Assembly: GCA_947476285.1 (NCBI GenBank)
Contig: CANJPU010000046.1
Span: 1-45,173, forward strand
Reading direction: 5' to 3'
DNA: 45,173 nt
From: Comamonadaceae bacterium
GTDB lineage: Bacteria > Pseudomonadota > Gammaproteobacteria > Burkholderiales > Burkholderiaceae_C
The notes under the pieces were generated by a model, which was not told the origin of the DNA, did no database searches, and worked only from the letters and a program-made list of their open reading frames with translations. The translations under genes were made by a program, and so were the position numbers. This document shows positions 33,401-42,103 of the stretch, in pieces (the first letter of the stretch is position 1; each line of letters starts with the position of its first letter).

Positions 33401-34372
33401 TCATTCAACCTTCATGTTGGAGGCTTTGACTACGCCGCCCCAGCGCGCCAAATCCGCCTTGATGAGCGATGTGAATTGTTCGGGGGTGTTGGTCGTAATC
33501 AAGGCGCCTTCAGCGGCCAGCGCACGTCGCGCGGCCTGACTGCTCATCACCTTGACGATGTCTGCGTTGAGTTTGGCCACGATGTCCGCAGGCGTGCCTG
33601 CTGGCGCCACGATGCCGAACCAGGGCGAGGCGTCAAAGCCTGCCACGCCGGCCTCGGCCATGGTGGGCACTTGCGGCAGCACCTCTAGCCGATTGGGGCT
33701 GGAAACCGCCAGGGCTTTGAGCTTGCCCGACTGAATGTGCTGCAAGACCGTGGCGGCCCCGACCATGGTGACCGACACCTGCCCGCTGATCAGATCGATG
33801 ATGGTGGGTGCGGTGCCCTTGTAAGGCACGTGCACCAGATCGGCCTTGGTGAGCAGCTTGAAGTATTCCAGCGCCAGGTGGTTGGCGCTGCCGTTGCCGG
33901 CCGATCCATAGTTGAGGGTGCCTGGATTGGCCTTGGTGTAAGCGAGCAATTCCTGGATCGAGTTGGGCTTGATCGATGCATTGGCCACGAAAACAAGTGG
34001 CAGCAGCGTGACCACCGACACCGGGGTGAAGCTCTTGAGGGGATCGTAGGGCAGCTTGGGGTACAGCAAGGGGTTGACCACCAGCGTGCCGGTATGGCCC
34101 AGCAGCAGCGTGTAGCCATCGGCCGGTGATTTCGCCACCGCATCGGCGCCGATGCTGCCGCCCGCACCCGGCCGGTTGTCCACCACGACCTGCTTGCCCC
34201 ACAGCTCGGTCAACTGCTGCGCCAGGGTGCGCCCGATGATGTCCGTGGAGCCGCCAGGCGGGAACGGTATAACCAGGCGCACCGGTTTATTGGGAAATGT
34301 CTGGGCGGCAACAGGCAAGCTGCCAAGCACTGCCATCGACAGCAGCGAGGCCAGGAAAATACGGAACTTCAT
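33401..34372 (-). CDS. Bug/TctC-family periplasmic solute-binding protein 1
   Basis: A 323-residue periplasmic binding protein. A signal peptide (MKFRIFLASLLSMAVLGSLPVAA) precedes the Bug hallmark FPNKPVRLVIPFPPGGSTD at the mature start. PSPWFGIVAPAGTP-like and ADIVAKLNADI segments follow near the C-terminus. A GGAG site lies six bases before the start. Bug proteins bind small organic acids such as carboxylates or amino acids; many lack linked TctA/TctB membrane genes, as here. It is transcribed alone on the minus strand beside the tRNA-Pro gene. Confidence 0.93.
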   Translation of the reverse strand: MKFRIFLASLLSMAVLGSLPVAAQTFPNKPVRLVIPFPPGGSTDIIGRTLAQQLTELWGKQVVVDNRPGAGGSIGADAVAKSPADGYTLLLGHTGTLVVNPLLYPKLPYDPLKSFTPVSVVTLLPLVFVANASIKPNSIQELLAYTKANPGTLNYGSAGNGSANHLALEYFKLLTKADLVHVPYKGTAPTIIDLISGQVSVTMVGAATVLQHIQSGKLKALAVSSPNRLEVLPQVPTMAEAGVAGFDASPWFGIVAPAGTPADIVAKLNADIVKVMSSQAARRALAAEGALITTNTPEQFTSLIKADLARWGGVVKASNMKVE

Positions 34373-34440
34373 GCAAATCTCCAGGGAAGCGGTGGTGGTG
34401 CAACCGATCTAGCCGAATATGCCGGCTAGAATAGCGCCTT

Positions 34441-34517
<77 letters not shown>

Positions 34518-34525
34518 CATTCCAC

Positions 34526-34558
34526 AGGGTTATCAGGCCAGGGCCTGCTAACCCTTTT
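34526..34558 (+). terminator. Rho-independent terminator after tRNA-Pro
   Basis: AGGGTTA (34526-34532) pairs with TAACCCT (34549-34555), extended by CAGGC (34534-34538) with GCCTG (34543-34547), and TTTT follows at once (34555-34558). The position, 9 bases after the tRNA, fits termination of the tRNA transcript. Confidence 0.85.
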
Positions 34559-34627
34559 CAGTTTCTGTGCTACGTTCACTCGGCGCTGATGGTCGAATGA
34601 ATGAACCTGAAAATCGAGGGGGGTGAA

Positions 34628-36331
34628 ATGACTCAATATGATCTCGTCATCCGAGGCGGCAGTGTCATCGATGGTACGGGCAGCCCGCCTTTCGATGCGG
34701 ACGTCGCAATTTCCGGCGGCGTCATCGTGCATGTCGGCGCTGTATCGGGCAGCGCAAAGACCGAGATCGATGCGCGAGGCCAGATCGTCACCCCCGGCTT
34801 TGTCGACGTGCATACCCACTATGACGGGCATGTGGCCTGGCATTCGCGGCTGATCCCCTCCAGTTGGCATGGAGTGACCACTGTGGTGATGGGAAACTGC
34901 GGTGTCGGCTTCGCGCCTGTCCGAGAAAAAGATCGCGCCTTGCTCATGGAGATCATGGAAGGCGTCGAGGACATTCCCATGCACGTGATGAAGGCTGGTC
35001 TTGAATGGGACTGGGACAGCTTTGGCGACTACATGCGCGCGCTTGACCGGCGGCCCCATGACATCGATATCTGCGCGCAGGTGCCGCATGCGGCCCTTCG
35101 GATCTACGTCATGGGCGAGCGGGCAGTCAGGCGCGAAGCGGCGACACCGGCCGATATCGCCGAGATGCGCCAACTGCTGGCGCAAGCCATACGTGAAGGC
35201 GCCGTCGGATTTTCAACGACGCGCGCGGCCATTCACAAGACCGGCACCGGGGACCAGATGCCAACCTTTGGCGCCGACGCCCAGGAGCTGGTGGGCATCG
35301 CGATGGGCCTGAAGGACGCCGGCGCGGGCGTGCTTGAGTACCGGATGGACTTTCACATCAAGGCGCACCGGGAGGCCGAGTTCGACATTGCCCGGCGCAT
35401 GGTGCAGGCCTCAGGGCGGCCTCTGACGATATCCTTGTTTCAGGAAAACAAGGCGCCAGAGGAGTGGAAGAACATGCTCGCTCTGGTGGAGCAGGCATGG
35501 GCCGAAGGCATTCCAATCCGTGCACAGGTCGCGCCGCGCCAGATCGGCAACCTGCTGGGCTTGCAGGCGTCCGAGAATCCATTCTTCGAGACAAAAACCT
35601 ACCGGGAGATTGCCGCCAAGCCGCTTGCCGAGCGGCTGCGCATCATGCGCGACCCCGAGTTTCGCTCAAGGCTGCTCGCGGAACCTCGCCCCCAGGGAAG
35701 CCGGCCATACCACCTCATGTACTGGATGGGTGAGCCCTTTGACTACAAGCTGCCGGCCGAAAACACGATCAGCGCGATTGCGCAACGCGAGGGCCGGGAC
35801 CCCGCGCAAGTGGCCTACGACATGCTGCTTGACGACGAAGGGCGCAACTTCATTTTCTACGCGGGTGCCAATTACTCATACGGCGATTTCGATGCCTGCA
35901 GCACCTTGCTGAAGAGCCCAGCCACCATCTCTGGACTCGGCGACGCGGGCGCGCATGTCACGACCACCGTGGATGCCAGCTACACGACCTACCATCTGTG
36001 CTATTGGGCCAAGCAGCGCCAGCAGGATGGATTTGATCTACCCTGGGCCGTCAAGCGCCTGACCAGTGAGAATGCGGCGGCTGTGGGGCTGGGGGATCGG
36101 GGCATCATCGCGGCCGGCAAGAAAGCAGACATCAACGTCATCCAGCCAGACGCAATTGGCTTTGATCGCCCGACGATGATTTTCGACTACCCCGATGGTG
36201 GTGGACGCCTCGTGCAAAAGGGCAGGGGATACACGGCCACCATTGTCTCGGGCATTCCCGTGTACCTCAATGGCGAACCCACGGGCGCTCTTCCTGGCCG
36301 CATCGCGCGGCCTGTTGCGGCAGAGGGCTAG
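34628..36331 (+). CDS. N-acyl-D-amino-acid-deacylase-like amidohydrolase
   Basis: A 567-residue amidohydrolase-superfamily protein. The beta-strand start YDLVIRGGSVIDGTG and the metal-binding DVHTHYDGH (His62, His64) are visible, with GDAGAHVTT and NAAAVGLGDRGIIAAGKKADINVI near the end. Relatives in the D-aminoacylase group cleave N-acyl-D-amino acids. The ATG at 34628 was chosen since GAGGGGGG lies just upstream; an ATG at 34601 is possible. It converges with the second Bug gene with stops one base apart. Substrate not determined. Confidence 0.88.
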   Translation: MTQYDLVIRGGSVIDGTGSPPFDADVAISGGVIVHVGAVSGSAKTEIDARGQIVTPGFVDVHTHYDGHVAWHSRLIPSSWHGVTTVVMGNCGVGFAPVREKDRALLMEIMEGVEDIPMHVMKAGLEWDWDSFGDYMRALDRRPHDIDICAQVPHAALRIYVMGERAVRREAATPADIAEMRQLLAQAIREGAVGFSTTRAAIHKTGTGDQMPTFGADAQELVGIAMGLKDAGAGVLEYRMDFHIKAHREAEFDIARRMVQASGRPLTISLFQENKAPEEWKNMLALVEQAWAEGIPIRAQVAPRQIGNLLGLQASENPFFETKTYREIAAKPLAERLRIMRDPEFRSRLLAEPRPQGSRPYHLMYWMGEPFDYKLPAENTISAIAQREGRDPAQVAYDMLLDDEGRNFIFYAGANYSYGDFDACSTLLKSPATISGLGDAGAHVTTTVDASYTTYHLCYWAKQRQQDGFDLPWAVKRLTSENAAAVGLGDRGIIAAGKKADINVIQPDAIGFDRPTMIFDYPDGGGRLVQKGRGYTATIVSGIPVYLNGEPTGALPGRIARPVAAEG

Positions 36332-36332
36332 C

Positions 36333-37310
36333 CTACTTTGCCAAGCCCAGTTGTTTGATGATGCCGCCAAAACGCTTGAAGTCAGACTCCATTTGCTCCT
36401 GAAGCTCCCTGCCTGAGCCGACCGAGATGAATCCGCCTGCGCCTTCAATTCTGTCCTTCACTTGTTGCGTCGCCGCGGCCTTTACCGTTTCCTGAGACAG
36501 CCGCGCCACCACGGCGGCTGGTGTTCCGGTGGGCACGAACAATCCGTACCACAGCGACGCACTGAAATTGGGTTTGCCAGTGAGCTCGGCGAAGGTTGGC
36601 ACATTGGGCATGCTGGGCAGGCGGCTGGCAGAGCCCACTGCGATGACGCGCAGTTTTCCGGCGCTGAGCAAGCCGGCTGCCGGAGGCAGATTGGCAAGAT
36701 ACATGTCGATCTTGCCGGTGGAGGTGTCCATGATGCCCTGATTGACGCTCTTGTATCCGACGTCCACACCACTCATGGAGAACTCTTGTTCCAGGATCGA
36801 TGTGAACAAATGACTGGCACTGCCTTTACCCATGGTCGCAAAATTCATCTTGCCTGGGCTGGACCTGGCGTATTTCACGATGTCAGTCCACTGATTGAAA
36901 GGGGTTTCGCTGCCCACAACCACAAGAAGCGGAACCTCGCCAATGCGCCCGAGCGGGACAAAATCTTTGATCGGGTTGTATTGCGGCGGGTTGAGCATTT
37001 GCGCTGAACTGGTGAGCGCGCTGGTGGCCAGCAAGATCGTATAGCCGTCTGGTGCAGCCCTGGCCGCAGCAATTTGACCGACGTTGCCACCACTGCCTTC
37101 GCGGTTCTCAATCGTCACCGCCACACGCAATTGTTTGGACATCTCATCGGCCATCGCGCGTGCGACCATATCACCAGAGGTGGACGGGCCCGCCGCCACA
37201 ATGATGCGGATGGGCCGCGACGGAAAGTCCGACTGCGCCCAGGCCGGGCACACTGCGCTCACTAGCGCGGTGATCACACCAGAGAACAACATCAACGAGG
37301 AAAGTTTCAT
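36333..37310 (-). CDS. Bug/TctC-family periplasmic solute-binding protein 2
   Basis: A 325-residue periplasmic binding protein with a signal peptide ending at CPAWAQ. The mature start SDFPSRPIRIIVAAGPSTSGD is a Bug hallmark, with later GKPNFSASLWYGLFVPTGTPAAVV. A GGAG site precedes the ATG. It is the last gene of a minus-strand cluster headed by a TauD-type dioxygenase, so it probably supplies the pathway's substrate. Its sequence is clearly different from the Bug protein at 33401, so this is not a recent duplication. Confidence 0.92.
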   Translation of the reverse strand: MKLSSLMLFSGVITALVSAVCPAWAQSDFPSRPIRIIVAAGPSTSGDMVARAMADEMSKQLRVAVTIENREGSGGNVGQIAAARAAPDGYTILLATSALTSSAQMLNPPQYNPIKDFVPLGRIGEVPLLVVVGSETPFNQWTDIVKYARSSPGKMNFATMGKGSASHLFTSILEQEFSMSGVDVGYKSVNQGIMDTSTGKIDMYLANLPPAAGLLSAGKLRVIAVGSASRLPSMPNVPTFAELTGKPNFSASLWYGLFVPTGTPAAVVARLSQETVKAAATQQVKDRIEGAGGFISVGSGRELQEQMESDFKRFGGIIKQLGLAK

Positions 37311-37354
37311 ATCGCAGCTCCTTCAAATTGAGAACGGACTTAATCAGCATTGCC

Positions 37355-38194
37355 CTAACTGCTTGCAACGTAGCCTGAGGGCGAGCCCTTGACCGAGGTG
37401 CGCCGCATGTAGCGAATCTGCTGGCGATCGTAGTCGCCCAAGGCCTGATGCAAGGTGCAGCGGTTGTCCCATATCAGGAGATCACCGGGCACCCACCTGT
37501 GACGGTAGACGAACTCAGCTTGAGTGGCATGAGCGCACAAGTATTGCAGCAGTGGCTTGCTTTCTTCTTGTGACCAGCCTTCAAAGTGCGAGGCGCGCTG
37601 GCTGATGAAAAGCGATTTGCGTCCGCTTTCCGGGTGGGTGCGAACCACCGGCTGCGCCACCTTGTTGTACGGCGTGCCTAGCTCCAGGAGCGCGGGCGGC
37701 ACCGGAAACACGACGTGCATTGTGGCCAAGGTGCGTTTCAAACCAGCCGACAATTCATCGTAGGCCATGTACATGTTTGCAAACATGGTGTCCCCGCCTA
37801 CGTCGGGCAGTTGCCCGCACCAAAGCAAGGAGGCCATGGTCGGCTCCAAGGTGAACTCCAGGTCCGAATGCCATTTGCGCCCGGCCTCGCGCGTGGGCGA
37901 CGGTTGACCGCCAGGCTTTGGCTTGTTGGTTATTTCGAGCACATCGGGATAGCCGTCGAGACGATATTCTGGGCTGCTGTCGTTTGGGTCGAGCGTGCCA
38001 AACTGCCTGGAAAAGGCCAGATGGCTATCTGGCGTCAGGCCGTTCTGCCCCCGCACCAGCGCGACCAGGTTGTCCACCCAGATGCTGCGTATCTGCGCGA
38101 ACAACTCAGTGGGCACCGGCGAGGTCAAGTCGACGTGCATGATTTCTGCGCCCAGAGCATGGGACAGCGGACGTGTGGGCAAGCTGGCTGACAT
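37355..38194 (-). CDS. TauD/TfdA-family 2-oxoglutarate dioxygenase 1
   Basis: A 279-residue Fe(II)/2-oxoglutarate-dependent dioxygenase. The iron ligands are His109 and Asp111 (KWHSD) and His249 (NRCTLHQA); an Arg near 264 (RQQIRYMRR) would bind 2-oxoglutarate. Such enzymes hydroxylate taurine, sulfonates, phenoxyacetates and related compounds, releasing CO2 and succinate. It lies 44 bases upstream of the second Bug gene on the same strand and 153 bases downstream of the MmgE/PrpD gene. Substrate unknown. Confidence 0.92.
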   Translation of the reverse strand: MSASLPTRPLSHALGAEIMHVDLTSPVPTELFAQIRSIWVDNLVALVRGQNGLTPDSHLAFSRQFGTLDPNDSSPEYRLDGYPDVLEITNKPKPGGQPSPTREAGRKWHSDLEFTLEPTMASLLWCGQLPDVGGDTMFANMYMAYDELSAGLKRTLATMHVVFPVPPALLELGTPYNKVAQPVVRTHPESGRKSLFISQRASHFEGWSQEESKPLLQYLCAHATQAEFVYRHRWVPGDLLIWDNRCTLHQALGDYDRQQIRYMRRTSVKGSPSGYVASS

Positions 38195-38347
38195 GTGTGT
38201 GGTGACCCCTGGGAAATTAGCTCAAGAAGTGCGCAAGTGCGGCAGGTAAGCGAACTTGATGGCTTTCACTTTTACTTCGGTCATGACGCGCACGCAAGCC
38301 CGAGAACCCTGATGCTGCGCACGGCGCGGTGATTTGCTCACTGCGGG
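38195..38347. other. Gap between the MmgE/PrpD-like gene and dioxygenase 1
   Basis: A 153-base non-coding stretch in an otherwise tight minus-strand run. I see no clear promoter or hairpin, so whether it separates two transcription units is open. Confidence 0.4.
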
Positions 38348-39754
38348 CTACCCCACGGCGCAGCCCGCCATCAGGGCTGACACATCGGTAAGCGTCTCAA
38401 GATTGGCCACCTGATCTGCCAGCAGATTGGTTCGAGCGGCGCCGAGCACGGGCTGCGCATTGGCCTGAAACTTCGCCCGCAGCTCGGGCCATCCCGCAAC
38501 TCCCGCATCAAGTCGTGTGCGCTGCACCATCCGTCCATCCTTGAGGGTGATGAGCAGTGCAGCGGGAAACTTGGCTGGATCGAAATCGGGCTGAACCTTG
38601 TAGCTCATTGTCTGCATGAGCTGGCCGATCAGCGGATCGCGCACCGTGCTGTCCTCGAACTCGGCCATGGTGAGGCGCCCGCGCAGCAGCGCCGCTGCCA
38701 CGCAATAGGGCAGGCTGAATTTGGCGGCATAGCCATCGGCCGGATCGATCTTTTCGCTCCAGGGCTCGCACACCACGGTCGTTGCCATGCGGTCGACCCC
38801 GCATTCAATGCTCGCGATCTGCGCTGGATCGATGTGCTCTTGCGCCAGCATCTCAAGGGCAAGACTCACATGCGTTGGCGCTCGCGCACAGCACGGAAAG
38901 AGTCGCGCCGACAGCCGCAGCAGTTCCCACTCGCTGCCCAGACCTTGGTCCAGCAACGAGAGATCGTAGAAAGGCTCGCGCAGATGCGAGCGGTACAGCC
39001 CCCATTGCCCTTCGTAGATGCTTGGCGGCCCGGTAAAGCCCCTGGCAGCCAGTTGCGCGGCGATGATGCCACCGTGCGCCGCCCAGCCCGGCCCGATTCG
39101 CTTACCCCAGCTGCCGTCGGCAAGGAATTCAGTGGAGCCAGAAGCCATGTTGCCCGCAAGCCCCTGCGCCCAGCTGCATTGCTGCGCGCTCAGCCCCAGC
39201 AGGCTGCCAGCAGACAAGGCCGCAGCGAACACGCCGCACAGGGTGGTGGGATGCAGGCCGCGATGGTGAAAACCATCTTCGCTCTCGCCCGCTTTGCCAA
39301 TGCGGATCATGCATTCGAGTCCTGCCACCACCGCTTCCAGCACACGCGCGCCGCTGGCGCCTTGTGCCTGCGCCACCGCCAGAGCGGTGGGCACGATGAC
39401 CGAGCTGGGGTGCATGCGGCCACCCGGGTGGGTGTCGTCAAAATCGGTCCCGTGGGACATGCTGCCGTGTACGAGGGCAGCGTTGGCCATGGGCAGGCTT
39501 GCGGGCCATCCGATCAGGCTTGACTCGGGTTTGCCGCCCATGTCGATGAACACACTGGCGACTGAGTTGACATAGGCCTGGCTCGCCGACGCCAGGCAAA
39601 TGCCCAGCACGTCCAGCACGCAGCCCTTGGCTCTGAGGAGCACTGGCTCTGGAATGTCGCGCAGCCGCAGTGATGTGGCGAATGCGCTGAAGCGGTCGGC
39701 GTATGTCGGTGCGCCCTTGTTCAGGCTGCTGGTCTGGGCATGCTCTTGCATCAT
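38348..39754 (-). CDS. MmgE/PrpD-family protein
   Basis: A 468-residue protein of the MmgE/PrpD family, which includes 2-methylcitrate dehydratase and cis-aconitate decarboxylase. Characteristic segments are VLDVLGICLAS near the start, HGSMSHGTDFDDTH, GLHPTTLCGVFAAAL and FPCCARAPTHVSLALEML. Members usually dehydrate, decarboxylate or isomerise tricarboxylic-type acids; the substrate here is not determined. The ATG at 39754 follows GAGGACCC; an ATG at 39751 is also possible. It starts seven bases after the CoxG-like gene ends, in the same operon. Confidence 0.88.
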   Translation of the reverse strand: MMQEHAQTSSLNKGAPTYADRFSAFATSLRLRDIPEPVLLRAKGCVLDVLGICLASASQAYVNSVASVFIDMGGKPESSLIGWPASLPMANAALVHGSMSHGTDFDDTHPGGRMHPSSVIVPTALAVAQAQGASGARVLEAVVAGLECMIRIGKAGESEDGFHHRGLHPTTLCGVFAAALSAGSLLGLSAQQCSWAQGLAGNMASGSTEFLADGSWGKRIGPGWAAHGGIIAAQLAARGFTGPPSIYEGQWGLYRSHLREPFYDLSLLDQGLGSEWELLRLSARLFPCCARAPTHVSLALEMLAQEHIDPAQIASIECGVDRMATTVVCEPWSEKIDPADGYAAKFSLPYCVAAALLRGRLTMAEFEDSTVRDPLIGQLMQTMSYKVQPDFDPAKFPAALLITLKDGRMVQRTRLDAGVAGWPELRAKFQANAQPVLGAARTNLLADQVANLETLTDVSALMAGCAVG

Positions 39755-39761
39755 TGGGTCC

Positions 39762-40382
39762 TCAAGGCCGTGTTCCACCCGCACCCACCATCGATGCGAG
39801 GCTCTTGGCAAGCCCTCGCAGCTTGGCGCGAAGAATCGAAAAGAGAAGTCGAACCGCCGACAACGCCGGCGCCGGCACTGGCGTTTGCGCCGATGGCTGA
39901 GCGGCCGGCACCGCAGAGTCGGTTTGGCGCGACGCCACATGCGCACTGAGCCGCTGCGCAAATTCCGCAAGCAGCACATTCATCACGGCAACGCCGCCGG
40001 TATTGGCAAACTCGGCCAGAACGCCGCCCAACTGCGCTTCTGAAACAAAGCGCAGTGTGGTGCTAGGGGCATTGGGCGCGCCAGCCTGCGTGAGGCTATA
40101 GCTCATCTTCACGGCCATGCGTGCGCCACGCACGTCGGAATTGGCGCTGCCCGAGAGCACGCCCGACAGGGTCTCGCGATCCACTGTGTTGGTCAGATTG
40201 CCCTTGAACGTCAGGCGCTTGGGGCCGAACGCCACGACCAGTGTGCCGGGATGGCTGCCATCCGCATTGGGCGAACCCGCGCTTGCACCTGGAAGAAAGC
40301 TGGCCACCAGCGGCACGTCGGCCAAAATGTCCAGCACATCGGCCGGCCGCCCGGCGACCTCCAACTCATTCTCGAACCTCAT
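39762..40382 (-). CDS. CoxG-like SRPBCC protein
   Basis: A 206-residue protein of the CoxG/carbon monoxide dehydrogenase subunit G family (START-like SRPBCC fold). The start MRFENELEVAGRPADVLDILADVPLVASFLPGA is typical, and GAGGVLAEFANTGGVAVMN-like sequence follows at about 130-145. A Pro/Ala-rich linker (about 160-180) leads to a C-terminal amphipathic or hydrophobic helix that may attach to the membrane. Members help with recruitment or maturation of molybdenum hydroxylases, yet none is in the window, so its partner here is unknown. The start at 40382 was chosen over an overlapping TTG at 40409. Confidence 0.82.
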   Translation of the reverse strand: MRFENELEVAGRPADVLDILADVPLVASFLPGASAGSPNADGSHPGTLVVAFGPKRLTFKGNLTNTVDRETLSGVLSGSANSDVRGARMAVKMSYSLTQAGAPNAPSTTLRFVSEAQLGGVLAEFANTGGVAVMNVLLAEFAQRLSAHVASRQTDSAVPAAQPSAQTPVPAPALSAVRLLFSILRAKLRGLAKSLASMVGAGGTRP

Positions 40383-40383
40383 G

Positions 40384-40409
40384 TTATTTGTCCCAATTAC
40401 TTGTCCCAA
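40384..40409. repeat. 13-bp tandem duplication at the ThDP gene end
   Basis: Two adjacent 13-base units (40384-40396 and 40397-40409) differ at one base, and the junction carries the stop codon of the ThDP enzyme gene. Each unit holds a TAA on the minus strand, so the duplication neither extends nor truncates the protein. It lies in the short gap before the CoxG-like start. Confidence 0.7.
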
Positions 40410-42085
40410 TCGGAACCGGGCACTGGGCGCAAAAGGGGCGCTTGGCTTTGACGGCCAAGGTGGATTTTGCCGTAGGCATCGCTCACCACCGATCGCGACA
40501 CACGGGCGTCAATCAGGAACGGGCCCTTGTGCTTCATGGCTTGTGCAAACGCGGCGGTGAGGTCTTCTTCGCGCTCGATGCGCACGCCGTCGGCACCAAA
40601 GCCTCGCGCCACGGCGACAAAGTCGGGTGAGTTCCAGGTTGCGCCCTGCGGATCGCGATTCTTCCAGCGCATCTTGAGCACGTCGGCGCCGTAGCCCGAG
40701 TCGTTCATCACCAGCACGACCAGCGGCAGCTTCTGGTCCACTGCGGCATGCAGCTCCTGGATGCCTTGAAGCAGGCCGCCGTCGCCTTCCACCACCACGG
40801 TCATGCGCTCAGGGCTGGCCAAGGCTGCGCCTATGCCTTGCGCGAGACCCAGGCCTATGCAGCCGAATGCAGCCGTGTGAAAAAGGCGCCCGCCGGGCGG
40901 CAGTGCCAGATAACAAACCGGCCAGGCCCAGAAATGTCCGCAGCCAATGACGACTTGCGCGTTACTGGGCAAGGCCCGCGAGAGCTCGTGCATCAGTGTG
41001 CGCGGGTCCAGGTCATCGGTCGCCCGAGGCTGCTGCACCGCGGGCGCAGTCAATGCGGCGCGGGTCGCCTCACTGCGGTAGCCCTCATTGGCGACACTCT
41101 TGTTCTCCAGCACCCGAATCAGCTCGCGGGTTGTGTGCGCCGCATCACCGTGCACGTACAAGCCCGGCGTAACTCCGATGTCGGATGGAAAAGGTTTGGT
41201 GTCGATGCGCGCCAACTGTGCACTGGGAAACAGCATGCCGCCTTCGGTCGTGAAAAAATTCATCGACGCGCCTATGCCCAGCACAAAATCGGCCTCGGCC
41301 ATCAAGCGCTCGGTCAGCGCACTGCTGAAGGAACCCGCAATGCCGATGTCGTAAGCATGGCCATCGAAGAAGCCCTTGGCCACCAGCGAAGTCGCCAGCA
41401 GTGCACCGACTTGATCGCCCAGACGTTCGATGTCCGCGCGGGCATGGGTGTCCACCGCGCCGCGCCCGGCGACGATCACCGGACGGCTGGCCGCCGATAG
41501 TCGCGACGCAAGTTGCTGGACCAGCGCGTCGTGCGGCGCATGCGGCTGTGGCGCAAGGAAGTCCGAAGACGGCTCGTATTCCCAAGGCCACTGCAGTTCG
41601 GCTTCCCAATGCTCAGCGGGCAGGCTCAGAATGACCGGTACCCTGCGGGTGCGGGCGACATAAAAGGCTTCGGCAATGTCCTGCGCCAAACTGTCGAGAC
41701 GAACCAGTGGCGCAAAGTGCGCATCGCAGGCGCGTGCGAACTGCCGCTGATCCAGGTACTGCAGCGCCCCCTTGCCATGCGGCGCGGTCTCGCCGGTGAA
41801 GACCACCATCGGCGTCTGGGCCCGCGCCGCTGTGATCAGCGCATTGGCGCAGTTGGCCAAGCCAGGTCCGCAGGTCACCGTGGCCACGGCGAGTTTGCCG
41901 GAAGCTTTGGCATAGCCATCGGCCATCAATACCGCAGCCCCGTCGTGCCGCGCCGACACGATGCGCGTGCGCCCCGCCTTGACCAGGGCACCCCACACCG
42001 GCATGTTGGCGTCCCCCATCAGACCGAAAATCAGCCCGTCCGCTTCGGTGGCTAGTGCATCCGCAATTGCTTCGGCGACGTACAT
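40397..42085 (-). CDS. Acetolactate-synthase-like ThDP enzyme
   Basis: A 562-residue thiamine-diphosphate enzyme with PYR, central and PP domains. The cofactor motif GDGG (434-437) runs to Asn461-Asp462, as in the family. Near the N-terminus RHDGAAVLMADGYAK (46-60) carries Asp48 where many relatives have the Glu that activates the thiazolium, so chemistry may differ from acetolactate synthase or pyruvate decarboxylase. Relatives cleave or join 2-oxo acids. It sits between dioxygenase 2 and the CoxG-like gene with gaps of 18 and 14 bases, in one minus-strand operon. Confidence 0.88.
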   Translation of the reverse strand: MYVAEAIADALATEADGLIFGLMGDANMPVWGALVKAGRTRIVSARHDGAAVLMADGYAKASGKLAVATVTCGPGLANCANALITAARAQTPMVVFTGETAPHGKGALQYLDQRQFARACDAHFAPLVRLDSLAQDIAEAFYVARTRRVPVILSLPAEHWEAELQWPWEYEPSSDFLAPQPHAPHDALVQQLASRLSAASRPVIVAGRGAVDTHARADIERLGDQVGALLATSLVAKGFFDGHAYDIGIAGSFSSALTERLMAEADFVLGIGASMNFFTTEGGMLFPSAQLARIDTKPFPSDIGVTPGLYVHGDAAHTTRELIRVLENKSVANEGYRSEATRAALTAPAVQQPRATDDLDPRTLMHELSRALPSNAQVVIGCGHFWAWPVCYLALPPGGRLFHTAAFGCIGLGLAQGIGAALASPERMTVVVEGDGGLLQGIQELHAAVDQKLPLVVLVMNDSGYGADVLKMRWKNRDPQGATWNSPDFVAVARGFGADGVRIEREEDLTAAFAQAMKHKGPFLIDARVSRSVVSDAYGKIHLGRQSQAPLLRPVPGSDWDK

Positions 42086-42103
42086 TATTTTTGCCTTCGG
42101 TTG

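Noticed and set aside
34373..34440. Full promoter for tRNA-Pro
   Set aside because: Only a TAGAAT hexamer is convincing; no -35 hexamer at proper spacing is visible, so no promoter feature is listed.
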